Origin: Streptomyces beihaiensis
GTDB lineage: Bacteria > Actinomycetota > Actinomycetes > Streptomycetales > Streptomycetaceae
Direction: 5' to 3'
DNA: 62,476 nt
Assembly (NCBI RefSeq): GCF_026274175.1
Contig: NZ_JAPHNL010000168.1
Coordinates: 1-62,476 of the forward strand
Shown: one piece after another, positions 53,449 to 62,335 of the stretch
Position numbering within the stretch: position 1 is the stretch's first letter
Layout: every line of letters starts with the position of its first letter
Translations under genes and position numbers: made by a program
The notes under the pieces: generated by a model
The model's database searches: none
The model's input: the letters and a program-made list of their open reading frames with translations, nothing else
What the model was told of the DNA's origin: nothing

Positions 53449-54431
53449 GCGGCGGCTCCTTGCGTGCGGGCGCCGAGCCGCGGCAGGACGACGACGCGGC
53501 CCGTGGTGACCCCGTCGGCGACGCGCTGCACGGCCGCCGCGGCGTCTGTCAGACCGACTCGCTCACTGACGAGCGGCTTGATGGCGCCGCGCGCGGCGAG
53601 CTCGGTGAGCTGTTCGTGGCAGCGCGGGATCAGCTGCGGGTTCTTGGCCGCGTACAGTCCCCAGTGCAGGCCGAGGATGGAGTAGTTCTTCACCAGGGCG
53701 TGGTTGAGGGCGGGGCTGGGGATGGTGCCGGACGCGAAGCCGACCACGACGATCCGGCCCTCGAAGGCGACGGTCTTGGCGGACTGCTGGTACGCCTCGC
53801 CTCCGACCGGGTCGTAGACGACGTCGGCGCCGCGTCCGCCGGTGGCCTCCTTCACGGCGGCGATGACGTCCTGCGAGCGGCGGTCGACGACCACGTCGCA
53901 GCCGAGGTCCCGGGCGACCTTGGCCTTCTCGGGGCCGCCGACGACGCCGATCACCGTGGCGCCCGCGGCCTTGCCGAGCTGCACGGCGGCGCTTCCGACA
54001 CCGCCGGCGGCGGCGTGCACGAGCAGCGTCTCGCCCTCCTGGAGGCGGGCCCGCCGGTGCAGGCCGAACCAGCCGGTCTGGTAGGCGATGTGGAGGGCGG
54101 CGGTCTCGGCGTCGTCGAGGCAGTCCGGTGCGGGCAGCAGGGCACGCTCGTCGGCGACGGTGTACTCGGCGAAGCCGCCGTGCGGCAGGGCGGGGTTGGC
54201 GATGACGCGGCGGCCGTCCTCGGTCTCGCCGCAGATCTCGACGCCGGGGGTGAACGGCAGCGGCGGGCGGACCTGGTACTGCCCCTTGCACAGCAGGGCG
54301 TCCGGGAAGTTGATGGCGGCGGCGCGCACCTTGAGCAGGACCTGCCCCTCGCCGGGCGTGGGGCGCTCCGCCTCTTCGAGGCGCATCACCTCGCTCGGCT
54401 CGCCGTTCTCGTGCACTTGCCATGCCTGCAT
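53445..54431 (-). CDS. NADPH:quinone oxidoreductase family protein (MDR superfamily)
   Basis: Zinc-free medium-chain reductase of 328 residues. LVHAAAGGVGSAAVQLGKAA is the NADP loop, INFPDALLCKGQYQVRPPLP the quinone-reductase N-terminal signature, and GRGADVVYDPVGGEAYQQS the late domain. It is the first gene of an operon with two acyl-CoA dehydrogenases, so it may reduce an enoyl-type intermediate rather than a quinone. The start at 54431 follows GGAGG; an earlier in-frame start is disfavoured because it would cover the operator. Confidence 0.88.
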   Translation of the reverse strand: MQAWQVHENGEPSEVMRLEEAERPTPGEGQVLLKVRAAAINFPDALLCKGQYQVRPPLPFTPGVEICGETEDGRRVIANPALPHGGFAEYTVADERALLPAPDCLDDAETAALHIAYQTGWFGLHRRARLQEGETLLVHAAAGGVGSAAVQLGKAAGATVIGVVGGPEKAKVARDLGCDVVVDRRSQDVIAAVKEATGGRGADVVYDPVGGEAYQQSAKTVAFEGRIVVVGFASGTIPSPALNHALVKNYSILGLHWGLYAAKNPQLIPRCHEQLTELAARGAIKPLVSERVGLTDAAAAVQRVADGVTTGRVVVLPRLGARTQGAAA

Positions 54432-54507
54432 GCGGGGCCTCCACGGGACTGCGTCGTCGGGTTGTCCGGGAACGTGCGCAGGGGGTCGCACCACCTGGTC
54501 CATCGGC

Positions 54508-54524
54508 ATACTAAGCGGTCGCTT
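54508..54524. promoter_or_regulatory. TetR-type operator and promoter for the acyl-CoA dehydrogenase operon
   Basis: AAGCG-GT-CGCTT (54513-54524) is a symmetric TetR-family site of the sort found before fatty-acid and acyl-CoA dehydrogenase genes in actinobacteria. On the minus strand TAGTAT (complement of 54508-54513) touches it and makes a good -10, so a bound repressor would block the promoter. Confidence 0.7.
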
Positions 54525-54548
54525 GCCCTCCTGTGAATGGCTCCGGCC

Positions 54549-55199
54549 TCACTCCTCTTCCGGTAGGTCCTCCCGCCTGGGCGCGGGCCGCGCCCGTACG
54601 TGCATCCGCTCGCCCTGCGGCCCGAACAGGCTCAGGAACTCGGCCGGCCCCTCCCCCGTCGACCCGAACCAGTGCGGAACACGCGTGTCGAACTCGGCGG
54701 CCTCGCCGGGGCCGAGGATCACGTCGTGCTCGCCAAGGACCAGGCGGAGCCTGCCGGAGAGCATGTACAGCCACTCGTACCCTTCGTGCGTCTGGGGGTC
54801 GGGCTCCATCCGGCGTTGCGGTTCGATCACCTTGTATGCCTGCAGTCCTCCGGGCTGACGGGTGAGCGGGATCAGGGTCCGGCCGCCGCGGACGATCGGC
54901 TTGGCACGCACCCTCGGGTCGCCGACCGGCGGGGCTCCGACCAACTCGTCCAGGGCGACCTTGTGGGCGCGGGCGATCGGCAGCAGCAGTTCGAGGCTGG
55001 GCTTGCGCAGCCCGGCCTCCAGGCGGGACAGGGTGCTGACCGAGATACCCGTGGACTCGGAGAGACCGGCCAGAGTGGCGCCGCGCTCCTTGCGCAGCGC
55101 GCGCAGCCTCGGCCCGACCCCGGCCAGCACGGCGTCCATCGAGTCGTCGTCCCGCTGACCGTCTCCTTGCTCCGTCTGCGGCATCTCGTACGTGTTCAT
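54549..55199 (-). CDS. XRE-cupin transcriptional regulator
   Basis: Protein of 216 residues. The helix-turn-helix is in RLRALRKERGATLAGLSEST, then GISVSTLSRLEAGLRKPSLE, and the C-terminal cupin in HEGYEWLYMLSGRLRLVLGE and LGPGEAAEFDTRVPHWFG. The family usually senses a small metabolite through the cupin. It is divergent from the flavoprotein gene at 55296. In between are TTGC-N7-GCAA (55207-55221) and GTTT-CGGC-AAAC (55212-55223), candidate operators. The start at 55199 follows GGAAGG. Confidence 0.9.
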   Translation of the reverse strand: MNTYEMPQTEQGDGQRDDDSMDAVLAGVGPRLRALRKERGATLAGLSESTGISVSTLSRLEAGLRKPSLELLLPIARAHKVALDELVGAPPVGDPRVRAKPIVRGGRTLIPLTRQPGGLQAYKVIEPQRRMEPDPQTHEGYEWLYMLSGRLRLVLGEHDVILGPGEAAEFDTRVPHWFGSTGEGPAEFLSLFGPQGERMHVRARPAPRREDLPEEE

Positions 55200-55295
55200 C
55201 CTTCCATTGCAGTTTCGGCAAACCGGATTGTCAATACCGCGGGCTCGGACGGATCGTCGTGGGCAGGACATCGGGGCACGGACGAGGAGAAGGTC

Positions 55296-56375
55296 ATGCG
55301 GGACGACACCCGGGAGAACACGCGAGAGGCGGGCAGGGGCGACGGCGCGTACGACGTGGTGGTCGTCGGGGGCGGCACCGGGGGGCTCTCGGCGGCACTG
55401 ATCCTCGGCCGCTCGCGCCGCTCGGTGCTCGTCGTGGACGCGGGCGAGCCGCGCAACGCGCCCGCGGCACACATGCACGGCTTCCCGTCGCGCGACGGGA
55501 CACCCCCGGCCGAGTTCCTGGCCGAGCTGCGGCGGGAGATCGCGGCGTACGGCGTCGAGCTGCTGCGCGACCGGGTGACGGCGGCCGGGCCGGACGGGGC
55601 CGGTGAGTTCGATGTACGGCTGGCGGCCGGGGGCGCGGTCCACGCCCGGCGGCTCGTGGTGGCCACGGGCCTGGTGGACGAACTGCCCGACCTGCCGGGA
55701 GTGGCCGAACTGTGGGGCTCCGACGTGCTGCACTGCCCGTTCTGCCACGGCTGGGAGGTCCGGGACCTGCCCATCGGCGTCCTCTACCGCAAGGAGTCGG
55801 GGCTCCACCAGACCCTCCTCTTCAGCCACCTCTCCGACGACGTGACGCTCTTCCTGGACGGCGCGGAGGAGGACGAGCTGCCGGACACCGACTGGCGGAT
55901 GCTCGCCGCCGCCGGGGTGAGCGTGGTCCGCGGCCGGGTCGGCGGCCTCGAATCGGAGGACGGGCGGCTGGCCGGGGTCCGGCTCACGGACGGCCGCTTC
56001 TTCCCCCGGACCGCGTTCGCCGTGCCGACCCGCACGGTGCCGCGCGACGGCGTGCTCACCGCCCTCGGCGCCCGCACCCGGCAGACCCCCGCGGGAGCGT
56101 TCGTCGACGTGGACCCGACGGGCCTGACCAGCGTGCCGGGCGTATGGGCGGTGGGGAACGCGACGGGCGCGAACGAGCAAGTGGTCAACGCGGCGAGCGC
56201 CGGATACCGGGCCGGCCTGACCCTCCACGTCCAGCTGCTCCACGCCGATCTGGAACAGGCCGCCGCACAGCGCGGAGCCGGGACGTTCACACCGGACGCG
56301 GAGCGTGCGGTCGCCGCCCGCCGAGTGGCCGCCCGCCGCGGGCGGCCGACGGATCAGCGCACCGCCGCGCCGTAG
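55296..56375 (+). CDS. Thioredoxin-reductase-like FAD-dependent oxidoreductase
   Basis: Flavoprotein of 359 residues. The FAD loop DVVVVGGGTGGLSAALILGR, a redox CxxC in HCPFCHGWEVRD near residues 148-151, and the late VPGVWAVGNATGANEQVVNA stretch give the thioredoxin-reductase fold. The NADPH loop of true reductases is not recognisable in the middle region (RKESGLHQTLLFSHL). That makes it more like the dithiol-oxidase / HlmI-GliT group, which lacks NADPH binding. No disulfide natural-product genes are adjacent, so the substrate is open. It is controlled most likely by the divergent XRE-cupin regulator. Confidence 0.83.
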   Translation: MRDDTRENTREAGRGDGAYDVVVVGGGTGGLSAALILGRSRRSVLVVDAGEPRNAPAAHMHGFPSRDGTPPAEFLAELRREIAAYGVELLRDRVTAAGPDGAGEFDVRLAAGGAVHARRLVVATGLVDELPDLPGVAELWGSDVLHCPFCHGWEVRDLPIGVLYRKESGLHQTLLFSHLSDDVTLFLDGAEEDELPDTDWRMLAAAGVSVVRGRVGGLESEDGRLAGVRLTDGRFFPRTAFAVPTRTVPRDGVLTALGARTRQTPAGAFVDVDPTGLTSVPGVWAVGNATGANEQVVNAASAGYRAGLTLHVQLLHADLEQAAAQRGAGTFTPDAERAVAARRVAARRGRPTDQRTAAP

Positions 56376-56394
56376 ACGTGGTCCACGGCCATCG

Positions 56395-56766
56395 TCATCA
56401 GCACACGCCGGTCGGCCACCATCGTCGCCGGCCGCCTCGGCGACCGGCACGGCCACGGGCGGCTGTTCGCCTGCGGCACGCTCGGTTTCGCCGCCGCCTC
56501 CGCCGGGGTCGGGCCGGCGCCGGGCATCGGGTGGGTGATCACTCGGGGGCGGCCTTCAGCAGACGGCCATGAACGTGGGGCCGACGCTGGGGGTGGCCCT
56601 CGCCACGGCGCTGCTCTCACGTTGGGCGACGGCGCCGGGCGGCACGGACGTCCTGGCGTCGATGGGCATCGCCCTCACCGCGCTCGGGGCGCCGGCCCTG
56701 TGCGGCGCCCTCGCCGCGCTGTGGCTTCCCCGCCGTGACCGCCGCCCGGCCGTCCTCAGCGGCTGA
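56395..56766 (+). pseudogene. MFS transporter remnant (both ends joined)
   Basis: TIVAGRLGDRHGHGRLFACG, from about 56418, is the conserved helix-2/3 loop of a drug-resistance MFS pump and continues through the third helix to GIGWVI. In another frame TAMNVGPTLGVALATALLS, from about 56566, is typical of the last helices, ending RRPAVLSG and a stop at 56766. Roughly 350 intervening residues are gone. The last 11 bases overlap the end of the convergent deacetylase gene. A 65-residue peptide from ATG 56569 is unlikely to function. Confidence 0.75.
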
Positions 56767-57508
56767 ACACCTCGAACGGCACCGCGGGGACTTTGCCGAA
56801 CCGGTCTGCGGACGCCTCGATGTTGCGGGTGAGGAAGCTGCGGCAGTACGTCTCGGGGTCCTCGTCCGTCAACGCCTCGATGTACGTGCGGTGTTCGAGC
56901 AACGAGCGCACCGCGCGGTCGATGCCGGGGCGCGCGTCCACGGCGTGCGTGGGCCGCGCCGAACCGGCGACCGCCACCCAGCGCACCCCGCCCCACGGTT
57001 CGAGCCCCTGCTCGGCCAGTTCGGGGAAGATCCACCGGTTGCCCGCGTCCGCCGCCGCGTCGAGGGTGGCGCGGCCCACGGCGACGTGGTCGGGTGTGTT
57101 CCAGTAGAGCCCGCCCCAAGTGTCCTGGTAGTTGAGGGTGATGAGAAGCTCAGGGCGGTGGCGGCGGATCGCGGCGGCGATGTCGCGGCGCAGGGCCGGG
57201 CCGTACTCGATCACGCCGTCGCGGTGGTCCATGAACTCGACCGTCTCGACGCCGACGACGGCCGCACCGGTCCGCTGTTCCCGTTCGCGCAGCGGGCCGC
57301 ACTCCTCCGGGGCGAGCGTGTCGATGCCGGCCTCGCCGCGCGTGACGAGAGCGTAGGCGACCTCGCGTCCCGCGTCGGTCCAGTTCGCGATCGCGGCGGC
57401 GCATCCGTACTCGAGGTCGTCGGGGTGGGCCACCACCGCGAGGGCTCGCTGCCAGTCCTCGGGCATGGGCTTCAGCTGGGCCAGGGGTTCCTCTTCGGGC
57501 GTGATCAT
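56756..57508 (-). CDS. PIG-L family (LmbE-like) deacetylase
   Basis: Zinc hydrolase of 250 residues with the AHPDD motif at 27-31 (ALAVVAHPDDLEYGC), where His and Asp bind zinc, and a later NYQDTWGGLYWNTPDHVAVG stretch with the third ligand. Relatives remove N-acetyl groups from sugars such as the mycothiol precursor or from antibiotic intermediates. The general sequence differs from MshB and Mca as I remember them, so the substrate is unknown. Confidence 0.87.
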   Translation of the reverse strand: MITPEEEPLAQLKPMPEDWQRALAVVAHPDDLEYGCAAAIANWTDAGREVAYALVTRGEAGIDTLAPEECGPLREREQRTGAAVVGVETVEFMDHRDGVIEYGPALRRDIAAAIRRHRPELLITLNYQDTWGGLYWNTPDHVAVGRATLDAAADAGNRWIFPELAEQGLEPWGGVRWVAVAGSARPTHAVDARPGIDRAVRSLLEHRTYIEALTDEDPETYCRSFLTRNIEASADRFGKVPAVPFEVFSR

Positions 57509-57575
57509 GCGGGGCAGCGTATGTCACCGCCGCGCCCCGCGCCCGACCTGCTCCCGCATCCGCATCCGCATCCGC

Positions 57576-58880
57576 TCAAGCGTCGCCCCGGACCAGTGCC
57601 AGCAGACGGTCCAGGACGCGCGATCCACCCGCCTTGAGGCCGTCGTGCTCGAACTCGTTGGTCACCCAGGGCCGCAGGCCGCGGATCGCGGCGGCCGTCG
57701 TCAAAGCGTGGCCCGTGTCCACGTACATGTCGTCGTGGTAGACGGCCGCGGCTGCCGGTACCTCGTTGGCGGCGAGGCGTACGGGGTCGTACAGCGGGGC
57801 CCAGTCGGTCCGTTCGGCCAGCGCCTGGGCGGTCTCGCGCAGCGGGCGCAGCGCCGGGTCGCAGTCGAACTGCCACGGGTGGACGGACTCACCGGTGAAG
57901 AGCAGCGCCGCGCCGCAGGCCAGCGCCTTCTCACCGTCGAACTGCGGGAATTCGGCGCGGACCCGCTCGGCCGCCCAGCCGGTGGGGCGCCCGCCCTGGG
58001 CGTAGATCGCCTCGTGGAGCAGCGCGTACAGCGGATGCCCCGCATGGGAGAGGGCGCCCGCGACCTGTTCCTGGAAGGCGTCGGACAGCTCGCGCCCGCC
58101 CGGGGTGCGCACGAACGCGTCCTCCAGGAGGTAGTGGAGGCGGTCGCCGCCGTCACCCGCGCCGAGCCCGATACCGAGCGACTGGAAGGCCCGGAGAGTC
58201 AGCCGGTAGCCGTTCGGCAGGACGGGCTCGTGCTCCAGGACGTACGCCCCGATCTCTCGGGCCCGCTCGACGTCCATCGGGTAACGGGCGTAGTGGGCCC
58301 GGACCTTGCGCTCGATGCGCGGGTAGGCGGCCCGGTAGACGTCGTCGGCGTGGGCGTCCAGGCTCGGCAGGCCGCCGGTGATCAGAACGGCGGCGAGGCC
58401 CTCGGGCGCGGCCGACAGGTAGCGCGTGGCGCAGAAGCCGCCGAAGCTCTGGCCCAGGACGGTCCAGGGCGCGCCGCCGGTCACCTCGCGACGGATCAGC
58501 TCGCAGTCGCGGACGATCGCGTCGGCGCGGAAGAGCGCGAGATGGTCGGCCTGCTGCCGGGCGTCGCCGCGCAGCGGGAGCGTCTGCCGGTTGGCCGCGG
58601 CGGAGGCGCCGGTGCCGCGCTGGTCGAGCAGGAGCACCCGGAAGTCCTCCAGGGCGCGGCCGAGCCATGCCTGGGTGCCGCTGAACCGGTTGGCGCCGAA
58701 GCCGGGGCCGCCCTGGAGGTAGACCAGCCACGGCAGGTCCTCGTGGGCGCGGCCGGGCGCGACGGCCTCTCGCGCGTACAGCTCGATCCGCTCACCGTCC
58801 GGCGCGGCGTGGTCCAGCGGGACGGTGAAGCGGCGGTCGGTGAGGACGACCCCGGGCTGACGGTAGCTGGCGGCGGTCAC
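57576..58880 (-). CDS. pip: Alpha/beta hydrolase, proline iminopeptidase-like (family S33)
   Basis: Protein of 434 residues. LVYLQGGPGFGANRF is the oxyanion-hole loop, LLLDQRGTGAS the DxRGxGxS signature, and Ser145 in TVLGQSFGGFCATRY the nucleophile. The triad histidine is in TNEFEHDGLKAGG. Size and signatures match proline iminopeptidases of the larger actinobacterial type. No signal peptide is seen, so it acts in the cytosol. It begins with GTG at 58880 after AGGAG and ends 67 bp before the deacetylase start. Confidence 0.87.
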   Translation of the reverse strand: MTAASYRQPGVVLTDRRFTVPLDHAAPDGERIELYAREAVAPGRAHEDLPWLVYLQGGPGFGANRFSGTQAWLGRALEDFRVLLLDQRGTGASAAANRQTLPLRGDARQQADHLALFRADAIVRDCELIRREVTGGAPWTVLGQSFGGFCATRYLSAAPEGLAAVLITGGLPSLDAHADDVYRAAYPRIERKVRAHYARYPMDVERAREIGAYVLEHEPVLPNGYRLTLRAFQSLGIGLGAGDGGDRLHYLLEDAFVRTPGGRELSDAFQEQVAGALSHAGHPLYALLHEAIYAQGGRPTGWAAERVRAEFPQFDGEKALACGAALLFTGESVHPWQFDCDPALRPLRETAQALAERTDWAPLYDPVRLAANEVPAAAAVYHDDMYVDTGHALTTAAAIRGLRPWVTNEFEHDGLKAGGSRVLDRLLALVRGDA

Positions 58881-58977
58881 GTCGGGCTCCTGTGCGGTGG
58901 TGCGAAGACGGGGGGGCGAGAGCGGGTGCGGAGGCCGGGGGAAGGCGGGTGGCGGCGCCCGAAAGGACGCCGGGGTC

Positions 58978-60006
58978 TCAGCGTGGGCCCAGGCTGGAGC
59001 GGCGCACGACGAGCTCCGGCTGGAGGACGACGCTGCGGTGCTCATGGGCCGCGGCCTCGCCGTCGGCCGCCTCGATCTCGTCGAGCAGCAGCCCGGCGGC
59101 GAGCGCACCCATGGCGACCGCAGGCTGGCGCACGGAGGTCAGCGGTACCGCGGCGGCGGCCGCGAACTCGATGTCGTCGTAGCCGACGATCGCGATGTCC
59201 TCCGGGACCCGCACCCCGGCCGCGTACAACGCCTGAAGGACTCCGAGGGCCAGCAGGTCGTTGGCGCAGAACACGGCTGTGGGCCGCTCGGCGAGGCCGA
59301 GGAGGCGGGCGCCCGCGTCGCGGCCCGCCACCACGTCCTGCCGGTCGACGGGCAGCTCGTGCAGGGCGGCGGGGGTCAGTCCGGCTTCGTCCAGGGCCCG
59401 CAGCGCGCCCTGCCGGCGGTCCCTGACCTGGTTGAGCGCGAACGGCCCGCTGACGTAGGCGACGCGGCGGTGCCCCGCGCCGGTCAGGTGCCGCACGGCG
59501 AGGGCGCCGCCCGTCACGTCGTCGACGGAGACGGAACACTCGCCGCCGCCCTCGGCGACCCGGTCGACGAGGACGAACGGGATGTCGTGGCGCCTGAACC
59601 TTTCCACGGTCGAGCCGGTCGCCTCGGCGGGTGTGAGGAGGACGCCGCGTACGCGCTGTTCGGCGAAGAGCGACAGATACTCGGCCTCCTCGGCGGGGTC
59701 CTGCGCGCTGTTGCACACCATCACGCCGAGCCCGGCCTCGCGGGCCGCCCGTTCCGCGCCGCGCGCCACGTCCACGAAGAACGGGTTGCCCATGTCGAGG
59801 ACGAGCAGGCCCATGATGCGGCTGCGCCCGGCGCGCAGCTGGCGGGCGGACTCGCTGCGCACGTAGCCGAGGCTCTCGATGGCCGCCTGTACGCGGGCGC
59901 GGGTCTCCTCGGCGACGGCCTGCGGCCGGTTGATGACGTTCGAGACCGTGCCGACGGACACCCCGGAGACTCGGGCGACGTCCTTGATCCCCACGGCCTG
60001 TGGCAT
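58978..60006 (-). CDS. LacI-family transcriptional regulator
   Basis: Regulator of 342 residues. The N-terminal helix-turn-helix and hinge read IKDVARVSGVSVGTVSNVIN and VQAAIESLGYVRSESARQL. The periplasmic-binding-protein-like sugar-sensing domain follows (GLLVLDMGNPFFVDVARGAE, FCANDLLALGVLQAL, IVGYDDIEFA). It is 70 bp downstream of a BNR-propeller protein gene on the same strand, which it may control in response to a sugar product. Confidence 0.93.
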   Translation of the reverse strand: MPQAVGIKDVARVSGVSVGTVSNVINRPQAVAEETRARVQAAIESLGYVRSESARQLRAGRSRIMGLLVLDMGNPFFVDVARGAERAAREAGLGVMVCNSAQDPAEEAEYLSLFAEQRVRGVLLTPAEATGSTVERFRRHDIPFVLVDRVAEGGGECSVSVDDVTGGALAVRHLTGAGHRRVAYVSGPFALNQVRDRRQGALRALDEAGLTPAALHELPVDRQDVVAGRDAGARLLGLAERPTAVFCANDLLALGVLQALYAAGVRVPEDIAIVGYDDIEFAAAAAVPLTSVRQPAVAMGALAAGLLLDEIEAADGEAAAHEHRSVVLQPELVVRRSSLGPR

Positions 60007-60076
60007 CGGCTGGCAACCTCCGGGTGAGCGGGTGCGGGCAGGGCGAGTGTACGTGCGGGGCCCCCGTCACGTTCGG

Positions 60077-61462
60077 TCAGTCGGACAACCGGAAGTCGGC
60101 CACGCGGATCGGTGAGGGGGTGGTGCCGGTGGACGCCTGCTGGTACAGGACCGACAGGACGCCGTCCGCCGTGAGCCGCGACTCGTCGATGACGACCTCA
60201 CCGAAGGCGTCGAGGTCCGCACCGTCGTACAGTTCCTGCCAGTCGGTCCAGCCGGTGGCCGACGAGGCGGCGACGATCTTCGCGCGCGGCATGATCGCGT
60301 ACGCGTTGTCGTGCCGGTCGAAGGCGAGGCGGCTGCGCTGCGTGGAGGCGGGCGGCTGCGGAATCTCCGTCGTGTGCCACATGCCGGCCGAGTCCCGGCG
60401 CATGTGGAACGTACGGGCGTTCGCAAGGCGGTCGGCGGCGTAGCCGGCGGCGGTGCGACGGGCGAGACGGCCGGGGACGTACGACCACAGGGCGTGTGGT
60501 CGTCCGGCCGAGTCGACGGCCTGGCTCTCCTGGTTCATGAGCGCGTGGTCGGGGCCGACCGCCTCGACGACCGTGCCGGTGTCGGCGAGGGAGACCAGGT
60601 CGCTGGTGCCTGTGGCGGCGACGAGGGTGCCCGGCACGTCGCGCCAGGTACGGCCGCGGTCGTCGCTGGACACGTACGCCATGTCGTGGTTGGACAGGCC
60701 GCCGGGCACGCCCATGACGGAGGCGTCGTGCTCGCGCCAGGTGAAGAAGACGTGCAGCGTCTGGTCCGGCCCGTAGTCGAAGCCGTTGACGTACATGCTG
60801 CGCGCGGTGCTCGAACCGTGCTCGCTCGTGTAGGTGCCGGTGGAGCTCGACCACTCCCCCACATCGCGCCAGACGGCGCCGTCGTACTCCGCGAGTGCGG
60901 CCCGCCCGTTGCCCGACACGCCCGTGCGGTACAGGAGCTGGAGCCGTCCCTCCGGTGTGGCGAGGAACTGCGGATACGTGAACCGGTCGGTCAGTGCCAC
61001 CCCGTCGAGAGTGTCGCGTGCAGGGCCGAAGTGGTCGACGGACCAGGCGAAGTCGCCGGGCCTCGCCATCAGGCCCGCGCCGGACTTCACGTACACGTAG
61101 GCGTCGCTGTGCGCGTCCATCACGACGTGGAGACGTCCGTCGAGCGGGGAGACGCCCATGCTGATGACGTTGTGCGAGTCGTCGTGACGCAGCCTGTGCG
61201 ACAGGCGCAGCGTCCGCCAGGGCCCGCCCGGCAGCGCTCTGCGGGCCAGGACGGCGGTGCGGTCGGCGGTGTACCAGGCGGCGTACTGGTGGCCGCGGTA
61301 GGTCAACAGCCCGTTCTTCTGGAAGGAGTTGTTGTTGACGAGGCCGTCGTAGGAGACGAAGTAGAGGGCCTGGTCGTCCAGGCAGGTGTCGGAGAGGGGG
61401 CGCAGTGAGGGCCCTGGGGCTTCAGCGACGGTGGCGGTGAGCGCGGTGCGGCGGGTCGGCAT
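60077..61462 (-). CDS. BNR-repeat beta-propeller protein (BNR_4 type), signal peptide shortened
   Basis: Protein of 461 residues. SYDGLVNNNSFQKNGLLTYR near the start, the DDSHNVISMGVSPLDGRLHV segment and repeated SxDxGxTW-like blades (SSDDRGRTWRDVPG) match the BNR_4 propeller family. That family includes polysaccharide lyases such as ulvan lyases and predicted glycosidases. Relatives are secreted, but here MPTRRTALTATVAEAPGPS passes directly from the basic start to the mature region with no hydrophobic core, as if the signal was deleted. The start at 61462 follows CGAGGAG. With the LacI gene it forms a likely sugar-responsive unit. Confidence 0.8.
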   Translation of the reverse strand: MPTRRTALTATVAEAPGPSLRPLSDTCLDDQALYFVSYDGLVNNNSFQKNGLLTYRGHQYAAWYTADRTAVLARRALPGGPWRTLRLSHRLRHDDSHNVISMGVSPLDGRLHVVMDAHSDAYVYVKSGAGLMARPGDFAWSVDHFGPARDTLDGVALTDRFTYPQFLATPEGRLQLLYRTGVSGNGRAALAEYDGAVWRDVGEWSSSTGTYTSEHGSSTARSMYVNGFDYGPDQTLHVFFTWREHDASVMGVPGGLSNHDMAYVSSDDRGRTWRDVPGTLVAATGTSDLVSLADTGTVVEAVGPDHALMNQESQAVDSAGRPHALWSYVPGRLARRTAAGYAADRLANARTFHMRRDSAGMWHTTEIPQPPASTQRSRLAFDRHDNAYAIMPRAKIVAASSATGWTDWQELYDGADLDAFGEVVIDESRLTADGVLSVLYQQASTGTTPSPIRVADFRLSD

Positions 61463-61561
61463 GGGGCTCCTCGGGCGAGGTCGGGTGGTGATCGCATATC
61501 GCACATAGGTGGAAACGCGGGAGGTTGTGTTCCGCGCCGGCCGGGGGAAGGATGATCGACA

Positions 61562-62335
61562 ATGCGTACCGACACTCAGTCCACCATGTCCCTGACGTTG
61601 CAGATACCCACGGCTGACGGCACCGCCGACGCCTTTGCGGCCTTCCCCGACTCGGGCACACCGGCGCCCGGGGTGCTGATGTATCCGGACGCGTTCGGCC
61701 TGCGGCCCGTGCTCGAGAACATGGCCCGCGAGCTGGCCGCGCACGGCTACTGCGTGCTCGTCCCGAACCTCTACTACCGGCACGCCCCGACCCCGGTGGT
61801 GGAACTTCCCGCCCACATCGGCGAGGACGAGCGGCCGGCCGTCTTCGAGCGCGTCGTTCCGCTGGTCCGCACCCACTCCACCGACCGCGTGCTGCGCGAC
61901 GCCTCGGCCTACCTCGACTTCCTGTCGGCCCGGCCCGAGGTGTCGGCGGGTCCGGTCGCCGCGGTGGGCTACTGCCTGGGCGCCGTTCTGGCGGTACGCA
62001 CGGCGGCCGCGCATCCGGGCCGGGTGGCCGCCGTCGCCGGGTTCCATCCCGGCCGGCTGGTCTCGGACGCCCCGGACAGCCCGCACCGCGACGCCGCCCG
62101 GATGACGGCCGAGGTGCATCTCGGTATCGCCGAGGGCGACATGAAGCCGGAGGCGATCGCCGAACTGAGCCGTCGCCTGGACAGCGGAGGCGTCGTGCAC
62201 CGGGTCGAGGTCCACCCCGGCGCCGTGCACGGTTTCACCATGGCCGACACCGACGCCTTCGACGCCGAGGCGCTGCGCCTCCACTGGGATCGCCTCCTCT
62301 CGCTCCTCGACCGGAACCTGACCCGGACCGCCTGA
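61562..62335 (+). CDS. Dienelactone hydrolase family protein
   Basis: Alpha/beta hydrolase of 257 residues. The nucleophile is Cys138 in AAVGYCLGAVLAV, the cysteine typical of dienelactone hydrolases. The acid lies in GIAEGDMKPEA and the histidine in HPGAVHGFTM. Dienelactone hydrolase itself works in chlorocatechol breakdown, but most Streptomyces relatives have unknown substrates and no such pathway is present here. The start at 61562 follows GGGGAAGGATG. Confidence 0.9.
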   Translation: MRTDTQSTMSLTLQIPTADGTADAFAAFPDSGTPAPGVLMYPDAFGLRPVLENMARELAAHGYCVLVPNLYYRHAPTPVVELPAHIGEDERPAVFERVVPLVRTHSTDRVLRDASAYLDFLSARPEVSAGPVAAVGYCLGAVLAVRTAAAHPGRVAAVAGFHPGRLVSDAPDSPHRDAARMTAEVHLGIAEGDMKPEAIAELSRRLDSGGVVHRVEVHPGAVHGFTMADTDAFDAEALRLHWDRLLSLLDRNLTRTA

